Below the pieces are notes generated by a model that did no database searches, had not been told where the DNA came from, and saw nothing but the letters and a program-made list of their open reading frames with translations. Shown here in pieces: positions 27,006 through 35,342 of a DNA stretch of 64,000 bases (its first letter is position 1; each line of letters opens with the position of its first letter). This DNA is from Bradyrhizobium sp. AZCC 1693 (GTDB taxonomy: Bacteria; Pseudomonadota; Alphaproteobacteria; Rhizobiales; Xanthobacteraceae). The stretch is from the NCBI RefSeq assembly GCF_036924745.1, contig NZ_JAZHSD010000001.1, forward strand, positions 5,146,001-5,210,000, written 5' to 3'. Both the position numbers and the translations under genes were made by a program.

Positions 27006-27881
27006 ATGGCGCAGCTCCAGCCGAAATCCTCGCCGCTCAGCGAATTATGCAGTGCCTTGCCGTCGCTTCCGGCGCGGCTGCAGCAGGTTGGGCGCTTCGT
27101 CGCCGCCAATGATTACGACGCCACCACGCGTTCGATGCGCGATCTGGCCGCCGAGGCCGGCGCCGATCCCGCCGCCTTCACACGCCTGGCAAAGGCGCTG
27201 GGCTATTCCGGGTGGGACAAGTTGCGCGCCGCGCTGACCGAGGCGCGCCGGCCGGCGCAAGCCCAGCCGTTCTCGGCCCGTACCCGGGCCGGCGGCAAGG
27301 GACCGCGCGCCGAAATCTCGTTGGTCGCCGACAAGCTGGAAGCCGAGTCGGCAGGCCTTGCGCGCATTTCCACGAGTTCCGTGGCCGAAGCCGCCAAGGC
27401 CTTGCATGCCGCGCGGCGAATCTGGATCGCCGGCTTTCGAAGCTGCCGCAGCGTGGCTGAGTTGCTCAATTATCAGCTCCGCTTGTTCCGCCCCGACGAG
27501 GTGCAACTGGTCGGCGGCTGCGGACCGGAGGATCTCGACCTCGGCGCCTTCCAGCGCGGCGATGCGGTCGTGGTCATTGGCTTTGCGCCCTATTCAAGGG
27601 CCAGCGTGCTGTCGGCGCGCGCGACGCATGATTCCGGCGCCACGCTGGTCGCCATTGCCGACGCGATCCACGCGCCGATGGCGGAGGGCGCCGATCATCT
27701 GCTGCTCTATGAAGCCGCCGCATCGCCCGGATTCTTCCCGAGCCTGACCGGCGCCATTGCGATTGCGCAGTCGCTGGCCGCGGTCACCTTCGTGCTGGGC
27801 GGCGCCAAGGCAAAGCGCCGCCTTGAGGAGACCGAAGGCCGGCTGGCCGCAATGTCGCAATATGTCGCCGAGGAGGGTTGA
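27006..27881 (+). CDS. MurR/RpiR-family transcriptional regulator
   Basis: About 291 residues: N-terminal helix-turn-helix of the HTH_6 type (ALPSLPARLQQVGRFVAANDYDATTRSMRDLAAEAGADPAAFTRLAKALGYSGWDKLRAAL) and a C-terminal SIS domain (about 120-260; IWIAGFRSCRSVAELLNYQLR, DAVVVIGFAPYSRASVLSARATHDSGATLVAIAD) that binds a small effector, usually a phosphosugar but here perhaps an amino-acid-derived signal. ATG at 27006 is chosen because an alternative at 26988 lies inside the operator palindrome. No ribosome site precedes either. Translationally linked to the aminotransferase. Confidence 0.9.
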   Translation: MAQLQPKSSPLSELCSALPSLPARLQQVGRFVAANDYDATTRSMRDLAAEAGADPAAFTRLAKALGYSGWDKLRAALTEARRPAQAQPFSARTRAGGKGPRAEISLVADKLEAESAGLARISTSSVAEAAKALHAARRIWIAGFRSCRSVAELLNYQLRLFRPDEVQLVGGCGPEDLDLGAFQRGDAVVVIGFAPYSRASVLSARATHDSGATLVAIADAIHAPMAEGADHLLLYEAAASPGFFPSLTGAIAIAQSLAAVTFVLGGAKAKRRLEETEGRLAAMSQYVAEEG

Positions 27882-27886
27882 CCGTC

Positions 27887-29236
27887 ATGGGCGTCAGCAA
27901 GAGTCGGGTGCTGCATCGAAGCCTGCGTGAAACCCCGCCCAAGGCGATCGGCGGCGAGGGCGTCTGGCTGATTGGCGAGAACGGCCAGCGGATTCTCGAT
28001 GCGTCCGGCGGCGCCGCCGTCTCCTGTCTCGGCCACCAGCATCCACGCGTGCTCGAGGCGATGTCGCGGCAGGCGTCGAAGCTCGCTTATGCCCACACCA
28101 GCTTTTTCTCGTCGGAGCCGGCCGAGGCGCTGGCCGACAAGCTCGTGGGCCACGAGCCCGGCGGGCTTGGCTACGCCTATCTCGTCAGCGGCGGTTCGGA
28201 AGCGATCGAGGCCGGCATCAAGCTGGCGCGGCAGTATTTTATCGAGGTCGGCCAGCCGCAACGCCGGCACTTCATCGCGCGGCGCCAGAGCTATCACGGC
28301 AATACGCTGGGTGCGCTGGCTGCCGGCGGCAACGCCTGGCGCCGCGAGCCCTATGCCCCGCTGTTGTCGTCGGCCTTCAGCCATGTGACGCCGGCCTTCG
28401 CCTATCACGAAAAAAGCGACAGCGAATCCGAGACGGATTTTGTGACACGGCTGGCGGCCGAACTGGAAGCGGAGTTCCAGCGTCTTGGCCCCAACACGGT
28501 GGCGGCGTTCATCGCCGAGCCTGTTGTGGGCGCGACCGCCGGCTGCGTACCGGCGCCGGAGGGATATTTCCGCGCCGTCCGCGAGATCTGCGATCGGCAC
28601 GGCGCGCTCGTCCTCCTCGACGAGGTGATGTGCGGCATGGGCCGCACCGGCACGCGCCACGCCTGGGAGCAGGAAGGCATCGCGCCCGACATCCAGGCGA
28701 TCGCCAAGGGACTGGGCGGTGGCTACCAGCCGATCGGCGCCATGCTTGCGAGCACGCGCATCGTCGATGTCATCCGCGACGGTTCGGGCGCATTTCAGCA
28801 CGGCCATACCTATCTGGCGCACCCGCTGGCCTGCGCCGCGGCGCTCGAGGTGCAGCGGGTGATCGATGACGAGCAATTGCTCGACAGGGTCAAGACCCTC
28901 GGCAGTCAACTCGAGCGGCGGCTGACCGAGCGTTTTGGTAATCACCGGCATGTCGGCGACATCAGGGGTCGCGGCCTGTTCCAGGCCATCGAACTCGTCG
29001 CCGATCGCGCCACCCGCACCCCGTTCGATCCGGGGCTGAAATTGAACCAGCGGATCAAGGCGATCGCGTTCGAAGGCGGCCTTGGCTGTTATCCCGCGGG
29101 CGGGACCGTCGATGGCCGCAGCGGCGATCATGTCCTGCTCGCGCCGCCCTATATCGCGACAGTGGACGATATCGACATGATCGTCGACCGCCTGGGTCAG
29201 GCCGTCGACCTGGCCTTGAAGAGTGTGGGTCATTAG
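27887..29236 (+). CDS. Class III pyridoxal-phosphate aminotransferase
   Basis: About 449 residues, family length. PLP-binding features: SGGSEAIEAGIKLARQY, the stacking region RQSYHGNTLGAL, the acidic LLDEVMCGMGRTG, and the Schiff-base lysine in AIAKGLGGGYQP, then QHGHTYLAHPLACAAALEV. Resembles aspartate aminotransferase family / omega-aminotransferases that use amines or basic amino acids. The ATG at 27887 has gaggaggg upstream and is preferred to an overlapping TTG at 27878. Context (amino-acid transporter, RpiR regulator) suggests that it deaminates the imported amino acid. Confidence 0.94.
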   Translation: MGVSKSRVLHRSLRETPPKAIGGEGVWLIGENGQRILDASGGAAVSCLGHQHPRVLEAMSRQASKLAYAHTSFFSSEPAEALADKLVGHEPGGLGYAYLVSGGSEAIEAGIKLARQYFIEVGQPQRRHFIARRQSYHGNTLGALAAGGNAWRREPYAPLLSSAFSHVTPAFAYHEKSDSESETDFVTRLAAELEAEFQRLGPNTVAAFIAEPVVGATAGCVPAPEGYFRAVREICDRHGALVLLDEVMCGMGRTGTRHAWEQEGIAPDIQAIAKGLGGGYQPIGAMLASTRIVDVIRDGSGAFQHGHTYLAHPLACAAALEVQRVIDDEQLLDRVKTLGSQLERRLTERFGNHRHVGDIRGRGLFQAIELVADRATRTPFDPGLKLNQRIKAIAFEGGLGCYPAGGTVDGRSGDHVLLAPPYIATVDDIDMIVDRLGQAVDLALKSVGH

Positions 29237-29249
29237 CAGGAGAAGCAGT

Positions 29250-30263
29250 ATGAACAGGATCGTCATCGCTACAGGCTTGCTTGCCGCGTCGTGCCTGACG
29301 GCGCAGGCCGCCACGCTTGATACGGTCAAGCAGCGCGGCACGCTGGTGTGCGGCGTCAGCGCCGGTTTTGCCGGCTTCTCGACGCCGGACTCGCAAGGCA
29401 ACTACAAGGGGCTCGACGTCGACTATTGCCGCGCTCTGGCGGCCGGCGTGCTCGGCGACGCCACCAAAGTGCGATACGTCGCGCTGACGGCGCAGAATCG
29501 CTTCACCGCCCTGCAATCGGGCGAAATCGACGTGCTCTATCGTAACTCGACCCAGACCTATCTGCGCGGCGTGACGCTCGGGTTGCGGCAGGGTCCGATC
29601 AATTTCTACGACGGCCAGGGTTTTGTCGTGAGGGCCGATGCCGGCGTGAAGGATCTCAAGGGCCTGAACGGCGCCACCGTCTGCGTCGCGCAGGGCACGA
29701 CCCACGAAGTCACGCTCGGCGATTACGGCCGCGCCAACGGGATCGAATGGAAGCCGCTGGTGTTCGACCGCACCGACACCATGTACCAGACCTTCTTCGG
29801 CGGACGCTGCGATGCCATGACCCAGGACGCTTCAGCGCTGGCGGGCGCCGTCACCACGGCGGCTTCCAATCCGGCCGACTACACGGTGCTGCCGCAGACC
29901 ATCAGCAAGGAGCCGCTCGGGCCATTCACCCGCAACGGCGACGATGTCTGGACCGACATCATCGCCTGGCTGCATTACGGCCTGATCGAGGCGGAAGAAC
30001 TCGGCGTCACGGCGGCGAATGCGGACGAGATGGCGAAGTCCAGCAGCGTCCCGGCCATCCAGCGGCTGCTCGGTACGTCAGGCGAACTCGGATCGCGGCT
30101 CGGCCTCGACAACAAGTGGATGCTGATGGCGATCAAGGCGGGTGGCAATTACGGCGAGATTTTTGAGCGCAATGTCGGCAAGGCAAGTCCGCTGAAGCTC
30201 GACCGCGGCCTGAACGCGACCTGGGCCAAGGGCGGCCTGATGTACGCGGTCCCGTTCAAGTGA
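29250..30263 (+). CDS. aapJ: Amino-acid ABC transporter periplasmic substrate-binding protein (AapJ-like)
   Basis: 337 residues: signal peptide MNRIVIATGLLAASCLTAQA, then TLDTVKQRGTLVCGVSAGFAGFSTPDSQGNYKGLDVDYCRALAAGVLGD (SBP_bac_3 start) and the AapJ-type stretch FFGGRCDAMTQDASALAGAV. Cys pairs are as in this subfamily. ATG at 29250 has aggagaag. It lies 13 bp after the aminotransferase, in the operon of the RpiR gene, opposite the two permease genes; together they form the uptake system. A complete transporter still needs an ATPase. Confidence 0.95.
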   Translation: MNRIVIATGLLAASCLTAQAATLDTVKQRGTLVCGVSAGFAGFSTPDSQGNYKGLDVDYCRALAAGVLGDATKVRYVALTAQNRFTALQSGEIDVLYRNSTQTYLRGVTLGLRQGPINFYDGQGFVVRADAGVKDLKGLNGATVCVAQGTTHEVTLGDYGRANGIEWKPLVFDRTDTMYQTFFGGRCDAMTQDASALAGAVTTAASNPADYTVLPQTISKEPLGPFTRNGDDVWTDIIAWLHYGLIEAEELGVTAANADEMAKSSSVPAIQRLLGTSGELGSRLGLDNKWMLMAIKAGGNYGEIFERNVGKASPLKLDRGLNATWAKGGLMYAVPFK

Positions 30264-30270
30264 AATTACA

Positions 30271-30349
30271 TAGCGTTTTCGAGCGAAGTATGCCCCCGGA
30301 CTTGATCCGGGGGTGGACACCGGTTCGCGTAAAGAAAACGCGTCAAACG
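30271..30349. repeat. Repeat element with inserted hairpin
   Basis: tagcgttttcgagcgaagt ... ggttcgcgtaaagaaaacgcg corresponds inverted to 5757-5805, but in the middle there is a perfect palindrome cccccgga-cttga-tccggggg (30294-30314). This looks like a repeat nested in a repeat. Confidence 0.8.
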
Positions 30350-30407
30350 AAAAGCGATTGCGGCGCAGCGGGTTGACACAGACTGCGCCGCGGCCACACT
30401 GACCAAC

Positions 30408-31049
30408 ATGCGCATCACACTAGTCCACGCCCTGAAGCATTCGATTGTGCCGATCGAGGCTTCGTTTGCCCGGCTTTGGCCGGACGCCCGCCTGATGAAC
30501 CTGCTCGACGACAGCCTGTCGGCCGATCTGGCGCGGGACGGCGGGCTCACCGACGCCATGACCGAGCGCTTTCTCCGGCTTGGGCGCTATGCGGCCGGCA
30601 CCGGATCGGACGCGATTCTGTTCACCTGTTCGGCGTTCGGCCCGTGCATCGAAGCGGTCGCCCGCGCGCACGCGCCGATGCCGGTGCTCAAGCCCAACGA
30701 AGCGATGATCGAGCAAGCCGTCGCAAAGGGCCGCAAGATCGGTTTATTGTCGACGTTTCCCCCGACATTGGCGTCGATGCCGCCGGAATTTCCGTCGTCC
30801 ATCGAGCTCGTGCCGAAACTGGCGGAGGGCGCCATGACTGCGCTCGATCGCGGCGACCGTGCGACGCATGATCGTTTGGTCGTCGAAGCTTCAAAAGATC
30901 TACGCGATTGCGATCTGATCGCGCTGGCGCAATACAGCATGGCGCCTGCGGCAGAACGGGTCGCCGAGGCAACCGGGCGCCCGGTGCTGACGACACCCGA
31001 CAGCGCGGTACTGAAATTGAAGGGAATGCTTGCCGCCGGCCGTCCTTAG
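30408..31049 (+). CDS. Aspartate/glutamate racemase superfamily protein
   Basis: 213-residue protein of the Asp/Glu/hydantoin racemase fold. The first catalytic-type cysteine is in LFTCSAFGPC (C74), and KPNEAMIEQAVAKGRKIGLLSTFPPTLASM follows the family pattern. At the second position, where racemases have Cys in a GC(T/A) motif, this protein reads ALAQYSMAPA, with no cysteine. A two-base racemase mechanism is therefore doubtful; decarboxylase- or isomerase-like activity is possible. ATG at 30408 has no strong ribosome site. Alone in its unit. Confidence 0.82.
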   Translation: MRITLVHALKHSIVPIEASFARLWPDARLMNLLDDSLSADLARDGGLTDAMTERFLRLGRYAAGTGSDAILFTCSAFGPCIEAVARAHAPMPVLKPNEAMIEQAVAKGRKIGLLSTFPPTLASMPPEFPSSIELVPKLAEGAMTALDRGDRATHDRLVVEASKDLRDCDLIALAQYSMAPAAERVAEATGRPVLTTPDSAVLKLKGMLAAGRP

Positions 31050-31074
31050 ATTCGAGGGCGTTGAGGGGAGCGCG

Positions 31075-32343
31075 ATGACAGTGCGGTTCAGTCGGCGCGA
31101 TACGTTGTTGCGAACGGCAGCCGTCGCGGCGGCAGGCCTGATCCCCGGCGCAGCCATCCCCGGCCTTGCAGCTCCGCTGCGCACGCCGTCTCGTAGCCAG
31201 GAAATCGACGCTATTTTGCGGGCCCGGGTCGATGCGGCAGACGTGCCAGGCGTTGTCGCCATGGCCGCAACCGAGCAGTCGGTGATCTACCAGGGCGCAT
31301 TTGGCGCGAGAAGCATGGGCACGGCTGCCAGGATGTCGGCCGATACGGTCTTCAGTATCGCGTCGATGACCAAATTGCTGACATCCGTCGCAGCGCTGCA
31401 GCTCGTCGAGCGGGACAAACTCAAGCTGGACGAACCGGCGGCCAGAATTGATCTGACGCTTGGGTCGCCTCAAGTTCTCGATGGTTTCGATGCGCACGGG
31501 ACGCCGCAACTGCGCGCCGCGCGAAAGCCCATCACACTACGCAATCTGTTGACGCACACATCCGGGCTTAGCTATCAGCTTTGGGACACGAATGTCGTTC
31601 GCTACGGCAAGGCGTCTCGCAGCGATCCAGCGCTGCCCCGCACGCCGCTGATATCAGATCCGGACACCAGGTGGGCCTATGGCGGCAGTCTCGACCGGGT
31701 CGGTCGGCTCGTTGAAATCGTCAGCGGGCAAAGTCTCGATCGCTATTTCCGTGATCATATCCTGGGTCCGCTCGGGATGAACGACACCGCTTTCTCGCTC
31801 ACGGAGAAGCAGCGCGCACGCCAGGCAAGTCTGCATCTGCGCAAGGCCAATGGGACGCTTGTGCCGCAGCCTCTGGTGAGACGAGCGGAACCGAAAGTGA
31901 TTTCCGGTGGCGGCGGCATCTATTCCACAGCGCCGGATTATCTGACTTTGCTCAAGGCGCTGTTGAATGGCGGAGCACTTGCCGGGAAGAGCATCCTGCG
32001 ACCGCAGACGGTCGCGCTGATGTCCACCAACCAGATCGGCAACCTCGATGCGGGAATTCTCAAGACAACAAATCCGGCATTGTCCGAGAACGTCGATTTT
32101 TTCCCGGGAGTCCGGCTGCGGTGGGGGCTTGGCGATATGATCAACATCGATCCCGTGCCTGATGGCCGCAAGGCAGGCAGCCTGACATGGGCCGGGCTTT
32201 ACAATACCTACTACTGGATCGACCCGGCCTCGCGTATCGCAGGCGTGATCATGATGCAGATATTGCCGTTCGCCGACCAGCGCGCGCTTAACGTCTATCG
32301 TCTATTCGAGCGCGGTATTTACCGGGCCCATAGGGCGGCCTGA
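31075..32343 (+). CDS. Exported serine hydrolase (class C beta-lactamase family)
   Basis: 422 residues. Twin-arginine-like signal (SRRDTLLRTAAVAAAGLIPG) then a beta-lactamase/transpeptidase-fold domain. The active-site tetrad SMTK is at S97-K100 (FSIASMTKLLTSV). The second motif is degenerate (WAYGGSLDRVGRLVEIVSG where Y-S/A-N is usual), and near the C-terminus comes LTWAGLYNTYYWIDP. Proteins of this kind are mostly esterases, not beta-lactamases. ATG at 31075 follows gaggggag. It starts 26 bp after the preceding gene and may be transcribed with it. Confidence 0.9.
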   Translation: MTVRFSRRDTLLRTAAVAAAGLIPGAAIPGLAAPLRTPSRSQEIDAILRARVDAADVPGVVAMAATEQSVIYQGAFGARSMGTAARMSADTVFSIASMTKLLTSVAALQLVERDKLKLDEPAARIDLTLGSPQVLDGFDAHGTPQLRAARKPITLRNLLTHTSGLSYQLWDTNVVRYGKASRSDPALPRTPLISDPDTRWAYGGSLDRVGRLVEIVSGQSLDRYFRDHILGPLGMNDTAFSLTEKQRARQASLHLRKANGTLVPQPLVRRAEPKVISGGGGIYSTAPDYLTLLKALLNGGALAGKSILRPQTVALMSTNQIGNLDAGILKTTNPALSENVDFFPGVRLRWGLGDMINIDPVPDGRKAGSLTWAGLYNTYYWIDPASRIAGVIMMQILPFADQRALNVYRLFERGIYRAHRAA

Positions 32344-32357
32344 GCTCGGGCGCCGCT

Positions 32358-32669
32358 TCAATCGTCCTTCTTCCTGGCGGGCTTTTTCGCCGCCTTCGCC
32401 GCCGCTGCTTCCTCGGCTGCGTTCCTGATCGCCCGGGCGTAGCTATCGGCGGTGTTTTCCGCTGAATTCTGCAGCCGCTTGGCCGCGGCCGTGCCGAGCA
32501 GCATCGTGCTCTTGGCGATCAGCCGGAACTGATCCCGGGTCTCCTTGTCCCTGGCCTTGGCCGCGCGGGCCATGATCTGGTCGCGCCGTTTCTTGACGGC
32601 GGCCATCAGACTCTTGTTCTGCGCTTTTGCGATTTGCCGGATGAAAATGTCGAGATCGGCTTCAGCCAT
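32358..32669 (-). CDS. Small Ala/Lys-rich helical protein of unknown function
   Basis: 103 residues, very rich in Ala, Lys and Arg, nearly all helix; the C-terminus (AAEEAAAAKAAKKPARKKDD) resembles a basic nucleic-acid-binding tail. No cysteine and no signal. Convergent with the serine hydrolase, 14 bp away. I do not recognise a named family. The normal codon use of the region and a clean ATG argue for a real gene. Confidence 0.72.
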   Translation of the reverse strand: MAEADLDIFIRQIAKAQNKSLMAAVKKRRDQIMARAAKARDKETRDQFRLIAKSTMLLGTAAAKRLQNSAENTADSYARAIRNAAEEAAAAKAAKKPARKKDD

Positions 32670-32880
32670 TATGGGTCACTCTTGGCGCACCATGCGATTC
32701 CGCACGGTGCGGGGATCATTGGCGCGTCTTGTTGGAAGGATGGGCGCCATTGTGTCGCCGCGGCGCGGTCATTTCAAGCGCCGATTCGCGATCGGACGGT
32801 GCGGACCATCCGCGCAACCCGATAACAAACGATTAACGTAGTATTGGTACAAATCCTCAACCATCAGGAAGGCGAGCAGC

Positions 32881-34579
32881 ATGCGTAACCTCACCGTCTA
32901 TCAGCGTTTTGCGATGATCATTGCGGCGCTGACAATGGTGCTGTTTGCCGTCTCCACCTTGCAGATCCTGGTGTTGCGCGATGCGACGCTCGACGAGCGG
33001 CGCACCACGGTCCGCGATCTCGTCGAGGCCGCGACAAAGGTTCTCGCCCACTATGAGGGCGAGGCCAGGGCCGGCAGGATCGAGCCGGACAAGGCGCGCC
33101 AGATGGCCTTTGCCTCGATCAGCGCCATGCGCTGGGGCGAATACTCGGACTATATCGGCGTCTACGGTACCGGCAGCTCGGATGCGGGTGTCACCTATGT
33201 GCATGCCAACCCCAAATACATCAACGTCAACCGCTGGGATTTCAAGGATAAGAGCGGCAAGCTGTTGATCCAGGACATCGTGCGGACGGCGCGCGCCGGC
33301 GGTGGTTTTGTCGAGTATCTGGCGCCCCGGTCGGCCGGTGGCGCCGAACTCCGCAAGGTCTCCTATGTCGGGGCCTTTGGCGCGGGCGACAAGCTTTTGG
33401 CGCTTCAGGCGGGCGCCTATGTCGACGATATCGACGCCGTCGTCTTTCGACGGATGATCTGGGCCGGGACCGCCGGCTTAGCCGGGCTGGCTATCGCGGC
33501 CTTCGCGGCCTTCTGGCTCGGCCGTGGCCTGGTCGGCCCCCTCAACAGAACCTGCGCGGCCATGGACGAACTGGCCAAGGGCAATCTCGCAGTCGACATT
33601 CCGTTCGTCGACGCGGACCAACGAGATCGGCCGGATTGCGCGAAGCCTGCAGGTCTTCAGGGATCATCTGGTCGAAACCACGCGGCTCCGCACCGAGCAG
33701 GAGGCGATGAAGGTCCGTTCCGTCGAGGAGCGACGGACGGATCTCGCCCGTATCGCCGACGATTTCGAGCGCAGCATCGGCGGGGTGATCCGGGGCACCG
33801 CCACCGCGGCCGACGAGCTGCAGGATTCGGCCTCGTCAATGTCCACGATCGCGGTGGGGACGACGGATCAGAGCGCCAGGGTCGCGGCCGCAGCCGAGCA
33901 GACCGCATCGAACGTTCAGACGGTTGCGGCTTCGGCGGAGGAACTGTCGTCCTCGATCCAGGAGATCTCGCGGCAGGTCACCCAGTCTTCGTCAATTGCC
34001 CAGAACGCGGTCGGGCAGGCCGGCCGGACCGAGGCCATGGTCGGGCGCCTGGTCGAGGCCTCGCAAAAAATCGGCGAGGTCATGGCGCTGATCCAAACCA
34101 TCGCTGGTCAGACCAACCTTTTGGCCCTGAACGCGACCATCGAGGCTGCCCGGGCCGGCGAAGCCGGCAGGGGGTTTGCCGTGGTCGCCAACGAGGTCAA
34201 GGCGCTGTCGTCGCAAACCGCCAAGGCTACCGACGAAATCACCAGCCAGATCCAGGAAATTCGCGATGCGACCGGCTCGACGGTCAACGCCATCCGCGAA
34301 ATCGGCACCACGATCGGGCAGATGAACGAAATCACCGGCTCCATTGCGGCCGCTGTCGAAGAGCAGGGCGCTGCGACCAACGAGATTGCCCGCAGCGTGC
34401 AGCAGGCGGCACAAGGCGCCCAGGAGGTGATGCAAAACATCACGGGCGTGCGCGAAGCGTCGAGCAAGGTCAACGCTGCCGCGACCCTCGTCTTGAATGC
34501 AGCAGCCCAGCTCACCTCGCAATCCGAGCAGCTCGAGACCGAAACCGGAAAATTCCTCGGCAACATCCGCGCGGCGTGA
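32881..34579 (+). pseudogene. Methyl-accepting chemotaxis protein, split by a single-base frameshift
   Basis: Reads as one receptor in two frames. Frame 1 (from ATG 32881) encodes an N-terminal helix, a single Cache sensor (about 40-185, RWGEYSDYIGVYGTGSS), a second membrane helix ([20 protein letters not shown]) and the start of HAMP ([16 protein letters not shown]). At about 33605-33625 the frame changes by +1. Frame 2 continues [15 protein letters not shown] and carries the full signalling domain with the hairpin tip region [27 protein letters not shown], ending in [12 protein letters not shown]. Removing one base near 33612 (gacgcgg) joins them. Either a real inactivating mutation or a sequencing error. 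No CheW-binding residues are lost. Confidence 0.88.
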
Positions 34580-34742
34580 CGTCCGCGTAAGCTTCCGGTC
34601 GGAGGCAACCGTCGAGGTGCGCCGGCCGTTGACAAGCGAGCTAACCGTCTTGTTTTGACGTCTATTCAGGACGCCAAATTTTGCTCGCCCATCACAGCCG
34701 ATGAAGATGGGAGCCCCGCTTCGATGAGACGTGGCAGGCGCG

Positions 34743-35018
34743 CTATTCCTGCTCAATGTCTTCGAGCCTGACCCCACGTCCAGCGCTCAAGCTGCTGCGC
34801 GCCTGTTCGATGCGGCGCAGGAAGCGTGGGTCATGTTCGAGACGGTATTCGAACCAGTCGTCTTCCGATTCAAAGCCGATCAGCACGCCCGCGGGTTTGC
34901 CATGGCGGGTTATGACGATTTCCTGGGTCTCTGCCTCACGAAGGAATCGAGAGAGATCGTCCTTAACTTCGGACAAGGGGACTTCCTTCATCCCGGATTT
35001 CCGAATTGTGCGAGCCAT
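34743..35018 (-). CDS. Phd/YefM-family antitoxin
   Basis: 91 residues with the family start MARTIRKSGMKEVPLSEVKDDLSRFLREAETQEIVITRHGKPAGVLI (DNA-binding/dimer domain) and an acidic C-terminal tail (LEHDPRFLRRIEQARSSLSAGRGVRLEDIEQE) that would bind the toxin. The gene lies downstream of, and overlaps by 31 bp, the RelE-type toxin reading. The antitoxin frame is intact even though the toxin start is damaged. Confidence 0.9.
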   Translation of the reverse strand: MARTIRKSGMKEVPLSEVKDDLSRFLREAETQEIVITRHGKPAGVLIGFESEDDWFEYRLEHDPRFLRRIEQARSSLSAGRGVRLEDIEQE

Positions 35019-35282
35019 GACTCAGCCTCCGATTTGGCTACGATCGCCAAAACTTCGACGGTCGTGCCGGAAACATCGTAGAACACGCGGACTTCTCCCA
35101 CCCGCAGCCGATACTGCGGACGGCGCAATCCTCGTAACCGTTTGATGCGACTGCGGCTTACCTTTTCGGGCGCGTGTCGCAGATGCGTATCGAGTGCAGT
35201 CCGCACCGTTGTCCGAACATTCGCCGTCAGCCTCCTGAGGTCTTCGACGGCTTCCGGAGCAAGAATAATGGCGAAAAGGCAT
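34988..35282 (-). pseudogene. RelE/ParE-family toxin with a frameshifted start
   Basis: The toxin frame, read upstream of a GTG at 35206, gives FAIILAPEAVEDLRRLTANV followed by RTTVRTALDTHLRHAPEKVS, then KRLRGLRRPQYRLRVGEVRV, FYDVSGTTVEVLAIVAKSEAESWLAQFGNPG: the whole RelE-like fold. No start codon exists at its head. The ATG at the right place (35282) is out of frame by one base (atgccttttc where atgcttttc would read M-L-F-A-I-I). So the N-terminus is probably broken by a one-base insertion; translation could still begin at an internal GTG and give a 72-residue fragment lacking the first helix. An ATT start cannot be excluded. Confidence 0.72.
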
Positions 35283-35342
35283 TCTGGCTAGATTATAGCC
35301 AGATTGGCCCAGGCGTCAAACGGCAGCCAACCGATCTCCGGC

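Noticed and set aside
27707..29401. 564-codon antisense open frame over the aminotransferase
   Set aside because: Shadow of a class III aminotransferase with all catalytic motifs in the sense frame.
32881..34590. Single 569-codon reading of the chemoreceptor
   Set aside because: After about codon 245 it is a shadow frame; the signalling domain lies in the +1 frame, so a frameshift is the better explanation.
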